From positions 2,771,001 to 2,835,000 of the forward strand of contig NZ_CP118225.1 of assembly GCF_028768465.1 (NCBI RefSeq): DNA of 64,000 bases. The letters run 5' to 3'. This stretch comes from Rhodopirellula sp. P2 (GTDB lineage: Bacteria > Planctomycetota > Planctomycetia > Pirellulales > Pirellulaceae). The notes under the pieces are model-generated. The model did not search any database, was not told the DNA's origin, and saw only the letters and a program-made list of their open reading frames with translations. Each line of letters begins with the position of its first letter. The stretch's first letter is position 1. Made by a program: the position numbers and the translations under genes. This document shows positions 53,271-62,458 of the stretch, piece after piece.

Positions 53271-54341
53271 ATGTTCACTTTCGCCACACGAACTCGATCT
53301 TTGGACGACCTTTCGGCAGGCTTGCCGCAAAGGCGGGGCTGGACCGGCGTGCTGGCGCAAGGGGCGAAAAAACCGTTGGTTGCGGTCGCATGGTGTGTTT
53401 TTGCGGGCACTTTTTCGGTGACCGCCAACGCTCAGAACCCGGCCCCGGCGGTTCAAGTTCAAACCGAATTCGCGCCGGGGGTGGTGACGGAGATCCCGCC
53501 TGCTCCGGATCCGAAGGAAACGTTTGACGGGCCACTGACGCTGAAATCGATCATTGAGAGCCACCCTGAAATCGCGTGGCAGAGCGACAAGCATCCCAAT
53601 GGCGAGCCGCATTTTGACCCTCGTTCGCGAACGCTTGAGGAAATGGCGAAGCAAGTGATTTTGCGTCGCGAAATTTTCTGCTTTGAATTTTCGTTCAAAC
53701 CGCTGCGTCAGATGTACTTGGACGTGCCCCGTCCGGACGGCCGACTGCAGCGAAAATTGGTGCACTACATGGTGTATCGCGTTCGGTATCGCGGCGGTGA
53801 TTTGCGTCCTGCCGTCGACGACCCAGACAATCCCATTTACCAGCGGATCGAATCGGTCAGCTACAGTTCCCGGCGATTCTTCCCGATGTTGGTGTTGAAG
53901 GATCACGAGAGCGACCGGAAATACATCGACCAGATCTTGCCGGCGGCGATGGATCGCATTGCGATTCGCGAGCAAATCACCGCTCCACTGCACAATTCGG
54001 TGAACATCAGCACCGTCAAAATCCCTCGCACGTCGGATGAAAACGCCCCCGGCACTTGGGGCGTCGCGACGTGGGTGGATGTGGAACCCGGATTGGATTT
54101 CTTCTCAATCGACGTGTTCGGTTTGACGAATGCATTTGAACAGGACGGTGAAGGCGACGACGCACCGTACCGCCGAAAAGCGTTGACGTTGAACTTCTAT
54201 CGCCCCGGCGATGGAATGGATCAAACCGAGGATCGGGTTCGCTTTGGCGTGCCTGCTTATTCGGATCCAGAAGAGCAAAAATACATGCTCGACCAATATG
54301 GGCTAGAACGACGACTTGATTACACGTGGACGTTCCGCTAA
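53271..54341 (+). CDS. Exported protein of unknown function
   Basis: 356 aa. The N-terminus has ~35 mixed residues, then a hydrophobic stretch (KPLVAVAWCVFAGTFSVTAN) that looks like a signal or anchor. The core is beta-rich, with FEFSFKPLRQMYLDVPRP, LVHYMVYRVRYRGGDLRPAV, RRFFPMLVLKDHESDRK, and VDVEPGLDFFSIDVFGLTNA. Proteins with this pattern are conserved in planctomycetes, from general recollection, without a known role. It is followed by rpmA 59 bases later, where L21 (rplU) would normally stand. Confidence 0.65.
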   Translation: MFTFATRTRSLDDLSAGLPQRRGWTGVLAQGAKKPLVAVAWCVFAGTFSVTANAQNPAPAVQVQTEFAPGVVTEIPPAPDPKETFDGPLTLKSIIESHPEIAWQSDKHPNGEPHFDPRSRTLEEMAKQVILRREIFCFEFSFKPLRQMYLDVPRPDGRLQRKLVHYMVYRVRYRGGDLRPAVDDPDNPIYQRIESVSYSSRRFFPMLVLKDHESDRKYIDQILPAAMDRIAIREQITAPLHNSVNISTVKIPRTSDENAPGTWGVATWVDVEPGLDFFSIDVFGLTNAFEQDGEGDDAPYRRKALTLNFYRPGDGMDQTEDRVRFGVPAYSDPEEQKYMLDQYGLERRLDYTWTFR

Positions 54342-54400
54342 TCTCTCGCCCTCTCAAATAATCTACAATCACTTCTCACTGATCAAAACGCAGAACTTCG

Positions 54401-54646
54401 ATGGCACACAAAAAGGGTCAGGGCAGCAGCCGCAACGGTCGTGACAGCAACGCGCAACGTCGTGGTGTCAAGAAATTCGGCGGTGAAGCCGTCATCGCCG
54501 GGAACATCTTGGTTCGCCAGGTTGGAACGAAGTTCCACCCTGGTGCGGGTGTCGGCATGGGCAACGACTACACTTTGTTCGCATTGGTCGACGGCAAAGT
54601 CCGTTTTGACCGCGAAGGTCGTCGCGTCAACATTGACGTTGCCTGA
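54401..54646 (+). CDS. rpmA: 50S ribosomal protein L27
   Basis: 81 aa, the standard size. The N-terminus [19 protein letters not shown], then [20 protein letters not shown] and [20 protein letters not shown], is unmistakable for L27, which lines the peptidyl-transferase centre. In most bacteria rpmA follows rplU (L21) directly; here the upstream gene is an exported protein of unknown function, so rplU must be elsewhere. Confidence 0.97.
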   Translation: MAHKKGQGSSRNGRDSNAQRRGVKKFGGEAVIAGNILVRQVGTKFHPGAGVGMGNDYTLFALVDGKVRFDREGRRVNIDVA

Positions 54647-54671
54647 ATAAACCACGGCTGAATCTTCTTCC

Positions 54672-56687
54672 TTGAGCACGTTTGATGTTGCGGGCCTGAA
54701 TCCGCCACAAGCCGAAGCGGTGCAGACATTGTCTGGCCCGCTCCTGGTGCTCGCTGGTGCTGGCACGGGCAAGACCCGTGTGGTGACGTTTCGCATTGCG
54801 AATCTGATCAAGCACGGCGTTTCGCCCGATCGTATCTTGGCGGTCACGTTCACCAACAAAGCGGCTGGTGAAATGCAGGATCGGGTGGCCGATCTGCTGG
54901 GTTACAAAAAACAAAAGCGGAAACGTGGCCAAAAAGGCCCTCCCAAGCCCACCATCAGCACGTTTCATGCTCAGTGCGTGAAAATCCTTCGGGAGCATGC
55001 ACCCGCGCTCGGTTTTCCCGCGACCTTCGCGATTTATGACCGCAGCGACCAAGAGTCTTTGGCGCGAGCGATTCTGCGTGAACTGCGGTTGCCCAACACG
55101 GCTCTGAAACCCAACGACATGCTTTCAATCATCAGCGGTTGGAAGAGCGCGTCGGTGTTTCCGGAGCAAGCGATGAGCATTGCCAGCACCGACAAGGAAC
55201 ATTTCGCTGCGTCCGGCTATCGGCGATACCAGAATGGACTGCGAGCTCGCGGGGCCATGGACTTTGATGACTTGCTGCTGCAAACCGAGATGTTGTTCAG
55301 TGAGCACGCAGAGATTCGTGATCGTGAAGCGAGCAAGTACGACCACGTGTTGGTCGATGAGTACCAGGACACCAACGGGAGCCAGTACAGGATCACCAAG
55401 TTCCTGACCGAGGCTCACCGGAACCTGTGCGTCGTCGGCGACGATGATCAGTCGATTTACGCTTGGCGAGGTGCGGACGTGTCGCACATCCTCAGTTTCA
55501 GCAAGGATTGGCCGGACGCGAAAGTGGTTTGGTTGGAGGACAACTATCGCAGCACGGGTGCCATCCTGGAGATGGCCAACACGCTGATTGACTTCAACAC
55601 GGTTCGTCACGACAAGGTGCTCAAGCCCTATCGGCCGTCCGGCAAGCGTCCTCGGATCGTGCAGCACAAAGACGAGCAAGCCGAAGCAGAGACCGTCGTC
55701 CGTGAGATCAAGCACTTGATCGACAACGAGCACATCCAGCCCAAGGACATCTCGATTTTGTTTCGAACGAACGAGCAGCCTCGTTTGTTTGAAACCGAAC
55801 TGCGGAAGCACGATGTGCCTTACGTGATGCTGGGAAGCCAGTCGTTCTTTGATCGTCGCGAGGTTCGCGACATCGTGGCTTATTTGAAATGGATCAATCA
55901 GCCGGACGACGAGATTTCGTTGCTACGAGTGATCAACACGCCCGCGCGGGGACTGAGCAACAAGTCCGTGAGGATGTTGATTGATCGCGCTGTTGCCAAG
56001 GGGATTCCGGTTTGGCAGGTGATGAATGATCCCGAGTCGGTTGCCGATTTGACTCCCGCAGCACTGCGCGGGATCGATCAACTGAAACAGTTGCTGGGAG
56101 ACGTTCAGCAGCGACTTTCCAATGAAACCATGCGAGAAGGTCTGGAGACTTTGTTGCAGCGGACGGCGTACGCGGATGAGATCGCGCGGCTGTACGACCA
56201 GCCTGATGAGCGTGAGTCTCGGATGGCATCGATTGGTGAAGTCGCCAACGCGGTGGCTGCTTACGAAGATAAAAACGAAGAACCAGATCTATCGGGGTTC
56301 TTGTCCGACATCGCGCTCGCCGGTCGAGAGATGGGCAGCGAGAAAGACAAGCTGGCGATGAAGAACGCGGTGTGGTTGTTGACCATGCACGCGGCCAAAG
56401 GGCTGGAGTTTCCGGTCGTCTACATGGTCGGCATGGAAGATGGGATTCTGCCGCACAGCCGCACGTTGAAGGGTGGGCTGGACGAAGACATCGCCGAGGA
56501 GCGGCGGCTGTGTTACGTCGGCATCACTCGCGCTCAAGATCAGCTGACGATGTCGCTGGCTTTGACTCGTCGCAAGTGGGGCAAGCCGCGCCCGACCAAG
56601 CCGAGCATGTTTCTGTACGAGATCACCGGGCAAGCCGACAATCCGAACAAGTATCGGAAGCGAAAGCAGGGAGCGCCACGATCGTAG
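54672..56687 (+). CDS. UvrD/PcrA-type superfamily 1 DNA helicase
   Basis: 671 aa from a TTG start 25 bases after rpmA. The helicase motifs are in order: Q-motif LNPPQAEAVQ, motif I VLAGAGTGKTRVVTFRIANL, motif Ia AVTFTNKAAGEM, motif II VLVDEYQDTN, motif III VVGDDDQSIYAWRGAD, motif IV LEDNYRST, motif V TMHAAKGLEFPVVYMVGMED, and motif VI EERRLCYVGITRAQDQLTMS. It unwinds DNA with ATP in repair or replication of rolling-circle type. PcrA and Rep would be alternative names; the C-terminal tail is short and basic. A link to rpmA is only positional. Confidence 0.92.
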   Translation: MSTFDVAGLNPPQAEAVQTLSGPLLVLAGAGTGKTRVVTFRIANLIKHGVSPDRILAVTFTNKAAGEMQDRVADLLGYKKQKRKRGQKGPPKPTISTFHAQCVKILREHAPALGFPATFAIYDRSDQESLARAILRELRLPNTALKPNDMLSIISGWKSASVFPEQAMSIASTDKEHFAASGYRRYQNGLRARGAMDFDDLLLQTEMLFSEHAEIRDREASKYDHVLVDEYQDTNGSQYRITKFLTEAHRNLCVVGDDDQSIYAWRGADVSHILSFSKDWPDAKVVWLEDNYRSTGAILEMANTLIDFNTVRHDKVLKPYRPSGKRPRIVQHKDEQAEAETVVREIKHLIDNEHIQPKDISILFRTNEQPRLFETELRKHDVPYVMLGSQSFFDRREVRDIVAYLKWINQPDDEISLLRVINTPARGLSNKSVRMLIDRAVAKGIPVWQVMNDPESVADLTPAALRGIDQLKQLLGDVQQRLSNETMREGLETLLQRTAYADEIARLYDQPDERESRMASIGEVANAVAAYEDKNEEPDLSGFLSDIALAGREMGSEKDKLAMKNAVWLLTMHAAKGLEFPVVYMVGMEDGILPHSRTLKGGLDEDIAEERRLCYVGITRAQDQLTMSLALTRRKWGKPRPTKPSMFLYEITGQADNPNKYRKRKQGAPRS

Positions 56688-56700
56688 GCGAGACCTTCGT

Positions 56701-58080
56701 GCGATGACGCGTTCAACCGCTACACGGACGTCGGTGGCTTTGGGGTGGGGCTGGTTGTCTGTCGGTTCAACCGCGGAGCGGTGATCGTTGATAGCCTCGT
56801 GTTTCAACCCGAGGATCGGAGTGTCGCGACCGGGACGGGAAAGCCACGGAGTGGCGACAGGTGATCGGGGCGTGTCCCAGCTGTCGTCGCTCTGCGACTT
56901 GGGAGGCGTGTTGAGACGTGGGTGACCTTGGGTTGAAACCCAAGGCTATCGGCTTTCGTCGCTCCGCGACTGGTGAGCACGCACCCCTGTGAATGCGTGC
57001 TGCGTTGGCGAATACAACCGCGGAGCGGTGACAGCTGGCAGCCTCGGGTTTTAACCCGAGGGCTCGTGAGCCAGCATCAAAACGGACCAGCCGCGAAGCG
57101 GCGGCAGAGGTTCGGAACGCGTTCCCGGCTGTCGTCGCTCCGCGACTGGTGAGCACGCACCCCTGTGAATGCGTGCTGCGTTGGCGAATTCAACCGCGGA
57201 GCGGTGGCAGCTGGTAGCCTCGGGTTTCAACCCGAGGCCTCGTGAGCCAGCATCAAAACGGACCAGCCGCGAAGCGGCGGCAGAGGTTCGGAACGCGTTC
57301 CCGGCTGTCGTCGCTCCGCGACTTGGGGGACGTGTCGCGGTGTTGGTGACCTTGGGTTGAAACCCAAGGCTATCGGCTTTCGTCGCTCCGCGACTGGTGA
57401 GCACGCACCCCTGTGAATGCGTGCTGCGTTGGCGAATACAACCGCGGAGCGGTGACAGCTGGCAGCCTCGGGTTTTAACCCGAGGCCTCGTGAGCCAGCA
57501 TCAAAACGGACCAGCCGCGGAGCGGCGGCAGGTGTTCGGGGCGTGTCCCAGCTGTCGTCGCTCCGCGACTGGTTTGGCGGGTGCGCCGAGAGTTCAATTG
57601 CTACACGGATGTCGGGGATTTCACGGAGTGGCGACAGGTGTTCGGGGCATGTTCCCGGATGTCGTCGCTCCGCGACTTGATGGGTGCGTTGAGACGTGGG
57701 TGACCTTGGGTTGAAACCCAAGGCTATCGGCTTTCGTCGCTCCGCGACTGTTGTGGTGGGAGCGCCGAGAGTTCAATCGCTACACGGACGCCGGGGATTT
57801 CACGCGGTGGCTTTTGGGTGGGGCTGGTTGTCTGTCGGTTCAACCGCGGAGCGGTGATCGTTGATAGCCTCGGGTTTCAACCCGAGGATCGGAGTGTCGC
57901 GACCGGGACAGGAAAGCCACGCAGTGGCGACAGGTGTTCGGGGCGTGTTCCAGCTGTCGTCGCTCCGCGACTTGGGAGGCGTGTTGAGACGTGGGTGACC
58001 TTGGGTTGAAACCCAAGGCTTTCGTCGCTCCGCGACTGGACAGCCTCGGGAGGGTGGAGCCGATCCGTGCGGCTTCTTCG
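56701..58080. repeat. Mosaic array of palindromic intergenic repeats
   Basis: About 1.4 kb without genes, built from recurring blocks: CTCGGGTTTCAACCCGAGG, CTTGGGTTGAAACCCAAGG, CGTCGCTCCGCGACT and AACCGCGGAGCGGTG. A ~176-bp unit is in tandem at 56971 and 57147, with a third copy at 57395 after a 72-bp insertion. A larger ~205-bp unit occurs at 56761-56973 and again at 57834-58039, one containing a 7-bp ATCGGCT difference. Each block is self-complementary, so the array can form many hairpins. Its ORFs are repeat-derived and were not accepted. Confidence 0.92.
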
Positions 58081-58090
58081 CCGCGGACGC

Positions 58091-59581
58091 TCAGTCCTCC
58101 AGTGGGTGCCAGGGTTGCTGGCCATCTTTGGGTTGCAGGAATTTCGCGTCCACTTCTTTGTACCAGCGATGAAGTTGGTCTCGCATCGCGTTGACTCTTT
58201 CAGGGTGTTGATCCGCGACATCGTTCCGTTCGCCGATGTCGTCCTTCAGGTTGTAGAGGTGCACTCGTCCGTCTTCGTAGCGTTCGATCAATTTCCAATC
58301 GCCCTCCCGAATGGCTCCGCCGGGGAAGCTGCCTTGGTTGCTGTAGTGAGGGTAGTGCCAGTAGAGCGATTGCCGGTCCAGTGATTCATCGCCGCGAAGG
58401 AGCGGTTTGAGTGAGACACCATCGAGTTGTTGTTGCGGGGGGGCGGTTTGCCCGCAGAGGTCCAGGATCGTGGGATAGAAGTCGATGCTGCAAACAGGCT
58501 CGTCGCTGGTCGTTCCTGGCTTCGTGATTCCTGGGGCGCGAATCATGAAGGCCTCACGGATCCCGCCTTCGTAGACCCAGCCCTTGCCGCCTCGGAGGGG
58601 AAGGTTGGAGGTTGGCCAGCCTTCGGATGTGCTCAGCCCGCCGTTGTCGGAGGTCAGGATCACAATGGTTTCTTCGGTGAGCCCGAGGTCGTCGATCTGC
58701 TGGAGGACGCGGCCGACGGCTTGATCCATCGCTTCCACCATGGCTGCGTAAGTGGCGTGACTTTGCAGCTGTCGGACGGGGCGTCCCTTCCACTCGGGTT
58801 TTCCCCACAGCTTTTCTTCTTCGCCGAAGGCTTCTTGGTCGGTCAGTCCGAGGCGTTCAGCCTTGGCTTTGTATTTCTTGACCAGTTCGGGTGGTGCCAT
58901 CAGCGGTGTGTGGACACTGTAGAACGACAGGTACGTCAGAAACGGTTCGTCTTGGTGTTGTTCGATGAACTTGGAGGCTTCTTTGGCAAGCCGATCGGGA
59001 AGGTGTTCCCCGGTCGTGTTGTCTTCCAGGCGAGGGTTCTCAAAGGGTGAGAAGTATCGCTTGCCGCTGTAGGGGCCGCCTGCGTTGTGGCCGCCTTGGT
59101 TGACGTCAAACCCTTGGTGTTCTGGCCAGTATTCCTCGGACGGGCCAAGGTGCCATTTGCCAGCGAAGAAGGTGGCGTAGCCATTTGACTTCAGGGACTC
59201 AGCCAAGGTGATTTCTTCCAAGGGCATCCGGTTGTTCAGCGGAGCGGGATGGAACTTGCCGGGGCGGGTGCCGGTGAAGAAGTTGGTCGCGTCCACGCGA
59301 GAGGGGTACTTGCCCGCCAGGATGCTGTAGCGGGTCGGGCTGCAGACCGGGTTGGCTGCGTAACCGTCTGTGAATCGCATTCCCGATTGCGACAGTCGGT
59401 CGATGTGGGGGGTTTCGTAAAACGTGTCTGGGTTGTTGGCGCCGATGTCCATGTAGCCCAGGTCATCGACCAAGAAGAAGACGACGTTGGGAGGTGATTT
59501 TTCTTCGGCACTGGCGATTCGCGGCGTTGCAGCAACGAACAGCGAAAGCGTTGCGATGGCCAGGAGGGATCGAGTCAACAT
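58091..59581 (-). CDS. Sulfatase
   Basis: 496 aa with the ATG at 59581; the upstream open frame to 59746 was rejected because the ATG starts a good signal peptide (MLTRSLLAIATLSLFVAATP, then RIASAEE). The enzyme carries NVVFFLVDDLGYMDIGANN (metal Asps), CSPTR with the formylglycine Cys at C80, AGKWHLGPSEEYWPEHQGFD, and TSDNGGLSTSEGWPTSNLPL. The end (FLQPKDGQQPWHPLED) is common in exported arylsulfatases. It probably desulfates sulfated polysaccharides or steroids outside the cytoplasm. The second sulfatase in the window (47692) is unrelated in detail. Confidence 0.94.
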   Translation of the reverse strand: MLTRSLLAIATLSLFVAATPRIASAEEKSPPNVVFFLVDDLGYMDIGANNPDTFYETPHIDRLSQSGMRFTDGYAANPVCSPTRYSILAGKYPSRVDATNFFTGTRPGKFHPAPLNNRMPLEEITLAESLKSNGYATFFAGKWHLGPSEEYWPEHQGFDVNQGGHNAGGPYSGKRYFSPFENPRLEDNTTGEHLPDRLAKEASKFIEQHQDEPFLTYLSFYSVHTPLMAPPELVKKYKAKAERLGLTDQEAFGEEEKLWGKPEWKGRPVRQLQSHATYAAMVEAMDQAVGRVLQQIDDLGLTEETIVILTSDNGGLSTSEGWPTSNLPLRGGKGWVYEGGIREAFMIRAPGITKPGTTSDEPVCSIDFYPTILDLCGQTAPPQQQLDGVSLKPLLRGDESLDRQSLYWHYPHYSNQGSFPGGAIREGDWKLIERYEDGRVHLYNLKDDIGERNDVADQHPERVNAMRDQLHRWYKEVDAKFLQPKDGQQPWHPLED

Positions 59582-59646
59582 GTCGCAGGATTCCAGTTGT
59601 GAGTCAGAAGGGGTGTGCCGCCCAGCGTTTCTTCGTTGGGTGAAGT

Positions 59647-60723
59647 TTAGTCGTTCGGTGAAGGCGTGTGCTCGCCGCCGACATGTTCCAGTGCCAGGTT
59701 GGTCATGCGTTGAGAGTACCCGGTGAGTTTGGCATGACCGGGGCACCAGCCTTCGAGGAAGCGAACAAAGTCGGCCCAGGCGATCGGGTACAGTTTACGC
59801 CACGAATTTTCCACTGCCGCGAATTCGATTGGTTCGGTGCCGTGAGTTAACATTGCGTCTCGCAGGGATTCGAAGTAGGTCGCGAGATAGCGAGATTCAT
59901 TGCGCTCGCAGTCGGATTCACTGACACAGCTGCTCAAGAAATAAGCGACGTCTTTCATGCCGCAGCCGCGACCGACGTATTGGAAGTCGACCATCGCAGG
60001 AGGTTGATGGTGGCGGGCGGCGAAGCACAGGTTGGCCACTTTCGCGTCGCCGTGCACCAGCGTTTGGAACTGGCATTCATTGAGGCACGCATCGATCGCC
60101 GTGGCGGCCTGTTTCAATGCCCCTTCCGGCATCGTTTCGAATTCGTCCGGTCGAGTGGCCAAGTGCCAGTAGGTTCCGATCGGCCACAGGTCGTTCCACT
60201 GGGCCGCTTGGTCCTGGGGGTGCAGGAATCGAGCGTGGAAGTGTGCCAGCCACCGCAAGCCTTGGTTCACGCCAGCGGCGTTGAGGCTGCGATGGCGGAT
60301 CGGATAGCCCGCTTGGTCCAGGTCTTCGAGAACGATGATCTGGCCCGAGGGCAACTCGGCTTGGGCCAAGCACTTGGCGACTCGGCAGAACGCGTCGCAG
60401 TGGATGGCGTGGTGAGCATAAAACGCCGACTCGACTTCATACGATCGGAGTTTGCGACGATGAGACTGGGATGTGTTCCAGCCTCGCGGGTGAGCGCCAC
60501 CCTGCTCGGTTGAGCTGGGCGGCGAGATCTGTTTGACGATCACACGGGTTGCCAGGGAGGTGCTCGTCGAGGGCTCGGAATCCGGCCAGGTGGGTTGCTT
60601 CAGTTTGACTCGCAGGATTTGTCCATAGCCGCTCCAGAGCGTTTGGACATGCTCAGCCTCTTCGATGGCTGAGGCTCCTGAGATGGCTTGCAGCCAAGCG
60701 GCCGATTCGGGGGGCAAAGTCAA
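59647..60723 (-). CDS. APH/choline-kinase-like phosphotransferase
   Basis: 358 aa from a TTG start overlapping the stop of the upstream redoxin gene (TTGA). The kinase-like core has a catalytic loop TLVHGDAKVANLCFA (Brenner motif HGDxxxxN) and the metal motif MVDFQYVGRGCGMKDVAYFL, with VIVLEDLDQAGYPIRH earlier. Proteins of this type, sometimes named EcKinase or DUF1679, phosphorylate small molecules such as ecdysteroids, choline or aminoglycosides; the natural substrate here is unknown. It is cytosolic, unlike its exported operon partner. Confidence 0.8.
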   Translation of the reverse strand: MTLPPESAAWLQAISGASAIEEAEHVQTLWSGYGQILRVKLKQPTWPDSEPSTSTSLATRVIVKQISPPSSTEQGGAHPRGWNTSQSHRRKLRSYEVESAFYAHHAIHCDAFCRVAKCLAQAELPSGQIIVLEDLDQAGYPIRHRSLNAAGVNQGLRWLAHFHARFLHPQDQAAQWNDLWPIGTYWHLATRPDEFETMPEGALKQAATAIDACLNECQFQTLVHGDAKVANLCFAARHHQPPAMVDFQYVGRGCGMKDVAYFLSSCVSESDCERNESRYLATYFESLRDAMLTHGTEPIEFAAVENSWRKLYPIAWADFVRFLEGWCPGHAKLTGYSQRMTNLALEHVGGEHTPSPND

Positions 60724-61316
60724 AATTGATCCAAGAGAGTGGTCGCTGTGGTGCGACCTCGGTGAGTGCGGCTGATGTTCACGAAATCAATTTTGCCATC
60801 TTTGCCGATCACAATGGTGGTCGGGTAGGCAGTTTCCCGAGGGGCGTTCCAGCGAAGACCGTAGGCCTTGGTGAAGGAGTGATCCGGGTCCAGCAGCATT
60901 GTGAAGGGGGCGGGCAACTTGGAGTCTTGGAGAAAGTCCTGGGCTCTGGCTTTGAGTTCCGCCGCGGGGCCGGGGTAGATCAGCAGGACTTCGATGTTTC
61001 GTTGGCGGAAGTGGCGGGCGTGCTTGACCAGGTCAGCGACTTGTCCGACGCAGGCGGGGCACTGGCTGCCTGGAAAGCCTCGCAGGACGACGACCACGAC
61101 GGGGGCTTCTCCCGTGACATCGCTGAGACTGACCTCGCCCGAACGTTTGCCGGCGACCGCCTCCAGTCGAAACTCCTTGGCCGTTTGTCCGACTTCCGGT
61201 TCGGCTCTCAGCCTGGGGGGCTTGGCGTCCGCTGCGGTCGCGAATTCACCGCAGAAAATGCTGCTCGCGAGCGCAGCGGCCAGTGTCATGGCAGGCAAGG
61301 TGTTCTTCAAAAGCAT
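60720..61316 (-). CDS. Exported redoxin (peroxiredoxin-like)
   Basis: 198 aa with a signal peptide (MLLKNTLPAMTLAAALASSI). After it, a thioredoxin-fold domain starts with VVVVVLRGFPGSQCPACVGQ, where the CPAC pair is the probable active site, then LLIYPGPAAEL, TMLLDPDHSFTKAYGLRW, and YPTTIVIGKDGKIDFVN. It resembles AhpC/TSA or TlpA proteins and likely reduces peroxides or disulfides outside the cytoplasm. It overlaps the phosphotransferase gene by four bases and is divergent from mch. Confidence 0.85.
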   Translation of the reverse strand: MLLKNTLPAMTLAAALASSIFCGEFATAADAKPPRLRAEPEVGQTAKEFRLEAVAGKRSGEVSLSDVTGEAPVVVVVLRGFPGSQCPACVGQVADLVKHARHFRQRNIEVLLIYPGPAAELKARAQDFLQDSKLPAPFTMLLDPDHSFTKAYGLRWNAPRETAYPTTIVIGKDGKIDFVNISRTHRGRTTATTLLDQF

Positions 61317-61456
61317 CGTGTCGACTCACTTGGGGCAAAGAAATCAACGCGTTTGGGCAGACATTGCACAGCGTGTTCATTTTGAGCGTCGGTTCGGTGA
61401 CGCGCAAGGCTTGAGGGCCAATCGTCAATTGCTGGAGGGGGCGTTAGATTGGTGGC

Positions 61457-62458
61457 ATGAATTCCGCTCGTTCCAATGATCCGTCCCATTCCGTTTCCGA
61501 TCCTGGGCTCTGCCGGATGGCTCACGGGTGTTTTGAGTCTCTCTGGGATTCCGCCTTGGAACTGAATTGCGAGGCGTCTGTGATCGCGGGGGCCCGTGTG
61601 TTGGACGCAGGAGTCCATTGCCGTGGCTCGTTGGCGGCCGGTTTGGGATTGGCTCGGCTGTGCTTGGGGGATCTGGCGACGGTTTCTTATGCGCCCACCT
61701 CGCCTCAGGATCTGGTTGGGCTGGCCGTTTCGATTCAGACGGATCATCCGGTTCGGGCTTGCTTGGGCGGTCAGTACGCAGGGTGGCCAGTTTCAGTCGG
61801 CGACTACTTCGCGATGGCGAGTGGGCCAATGCGTTCGCTTCGCGGGAAAGAGGCAATGTTGGAGCAACTCCAGTTGTCTCGGCCGGCAACCGAGGATGAC
61901 GTCGCCGTGGGAGTTCTTGAATCAGGGACGCTGCCTGGGGAGGACGTGATTCAGGCGATGGCGGATGAATGTGGCGTGGATTCCAGTCGTCTCTGTTTGG
62001 CGGTTGCTCCGAGCACCAGCATTGCGGGCAGTGCTCAAGTGGTGTCGCGAAGCGTTGAGACGGCGCTCCATAAACTGCATGCACTGGAGTTCGATGTTGC
62101 TCGTGTGATGTCGGCTCATGGCGATGCGCCCCTGCCGCCTCCAGCAAAGGTCGGTGACACGGTGGGTGGCATTGGGCGAACCAACGACGCGATGCTGTAC
62201 GGGGCCCGGGTGACGCTTTGGATCGATGCCGAGGACGATCTGATCGAGAGCGTGGCCGCAAAAATTCCTAGCGAATCGTCCGAGGATCATGGCCAGCCGT
62301 TCGCGAAAATCTTCCAGCGATACGACTACGATTTTTATCGCGTCGATCCGATGCTGTTCAGCCCCGCGGTGGTCACCATTCACTCGTTGCAAACGGGGAA
62401 ATCTTGGCGTCATGGACAGCTGAGTGATGGCATTTTGCGAGAATCATTCGGGCTATGA
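61457..62458 (+). CDS. mch: Methenyl-tetrahydromethanopterin cyclohydrolase
   Basis: 333 aa. It interconverts methenyl- and formyl-tetrahydromethanopterin in the C1 pathway of archaea, methylotrophs and several planctomycetes. Family blocks are VLDAGVHCRGSLAAGLGLA, VSVGDYFAMASGPMRSLRGK, GVDSSRLCLAVAPSTSIAGS, QVVSRSVETALHKLHALEFD, GGIGRTNDAMLYGARV, and YDYDFYRVDPMLFSPAVVTI. The length and all blocks fit, so the call is firm. It overlaps the ATP-grasp gene by four bases (ATGA) and forms a cluster with it and the ligase. The formaldehyde-handling pathway is the expected role. Confidence 0.95.
   Translation: MNSARSNDPSHSVSDPGLCRMAHGCFESLWDSALELNCEASVIAGARVLDAGVHCRGSLAAGLGLARLCLGDLATVSYAPTSPQDLVGLAVSIQTDHPVRACLGGQYAGWPVSVGDYFAMASGPMRSLRGKEAMLEQLQLSRPATEDDVAVGVLESGTLPGEDVIQAMADECGVDSSRLCLAVAPSTSIAGSAQVVSRSVETALHKLHALEFDVARVMSAHGDAPLPPPAKVGDTVGGIGRTNDAMLYGARVTLWIDAEDDLIESVAAKIPSESSEDHGQPFAKIFQRYDYDFYRVDPMLFSPAVVTIHSLQTGKSWRHGQLSDGILRESFGL

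Noticed and set aside
56767..58009. Several frames of 60-160 aa in the repeat mosaic
   Set aside because: The same peptides recur because the DNA repeats recur, in mixed frames and strands; none has a ribosome site or an independent domain.
56701..58080. Possible CRISPR array
   Set aside because: Repeat units differ in length, are adjacent or nested and have no regular unique spacers; no cas gene is near.
61425..62261. 278-aa minus-strand frame opposite mch
   Set aside because: Arg/Pro-rich low-complexity sequence with no domain; mch on the other strand is certain.
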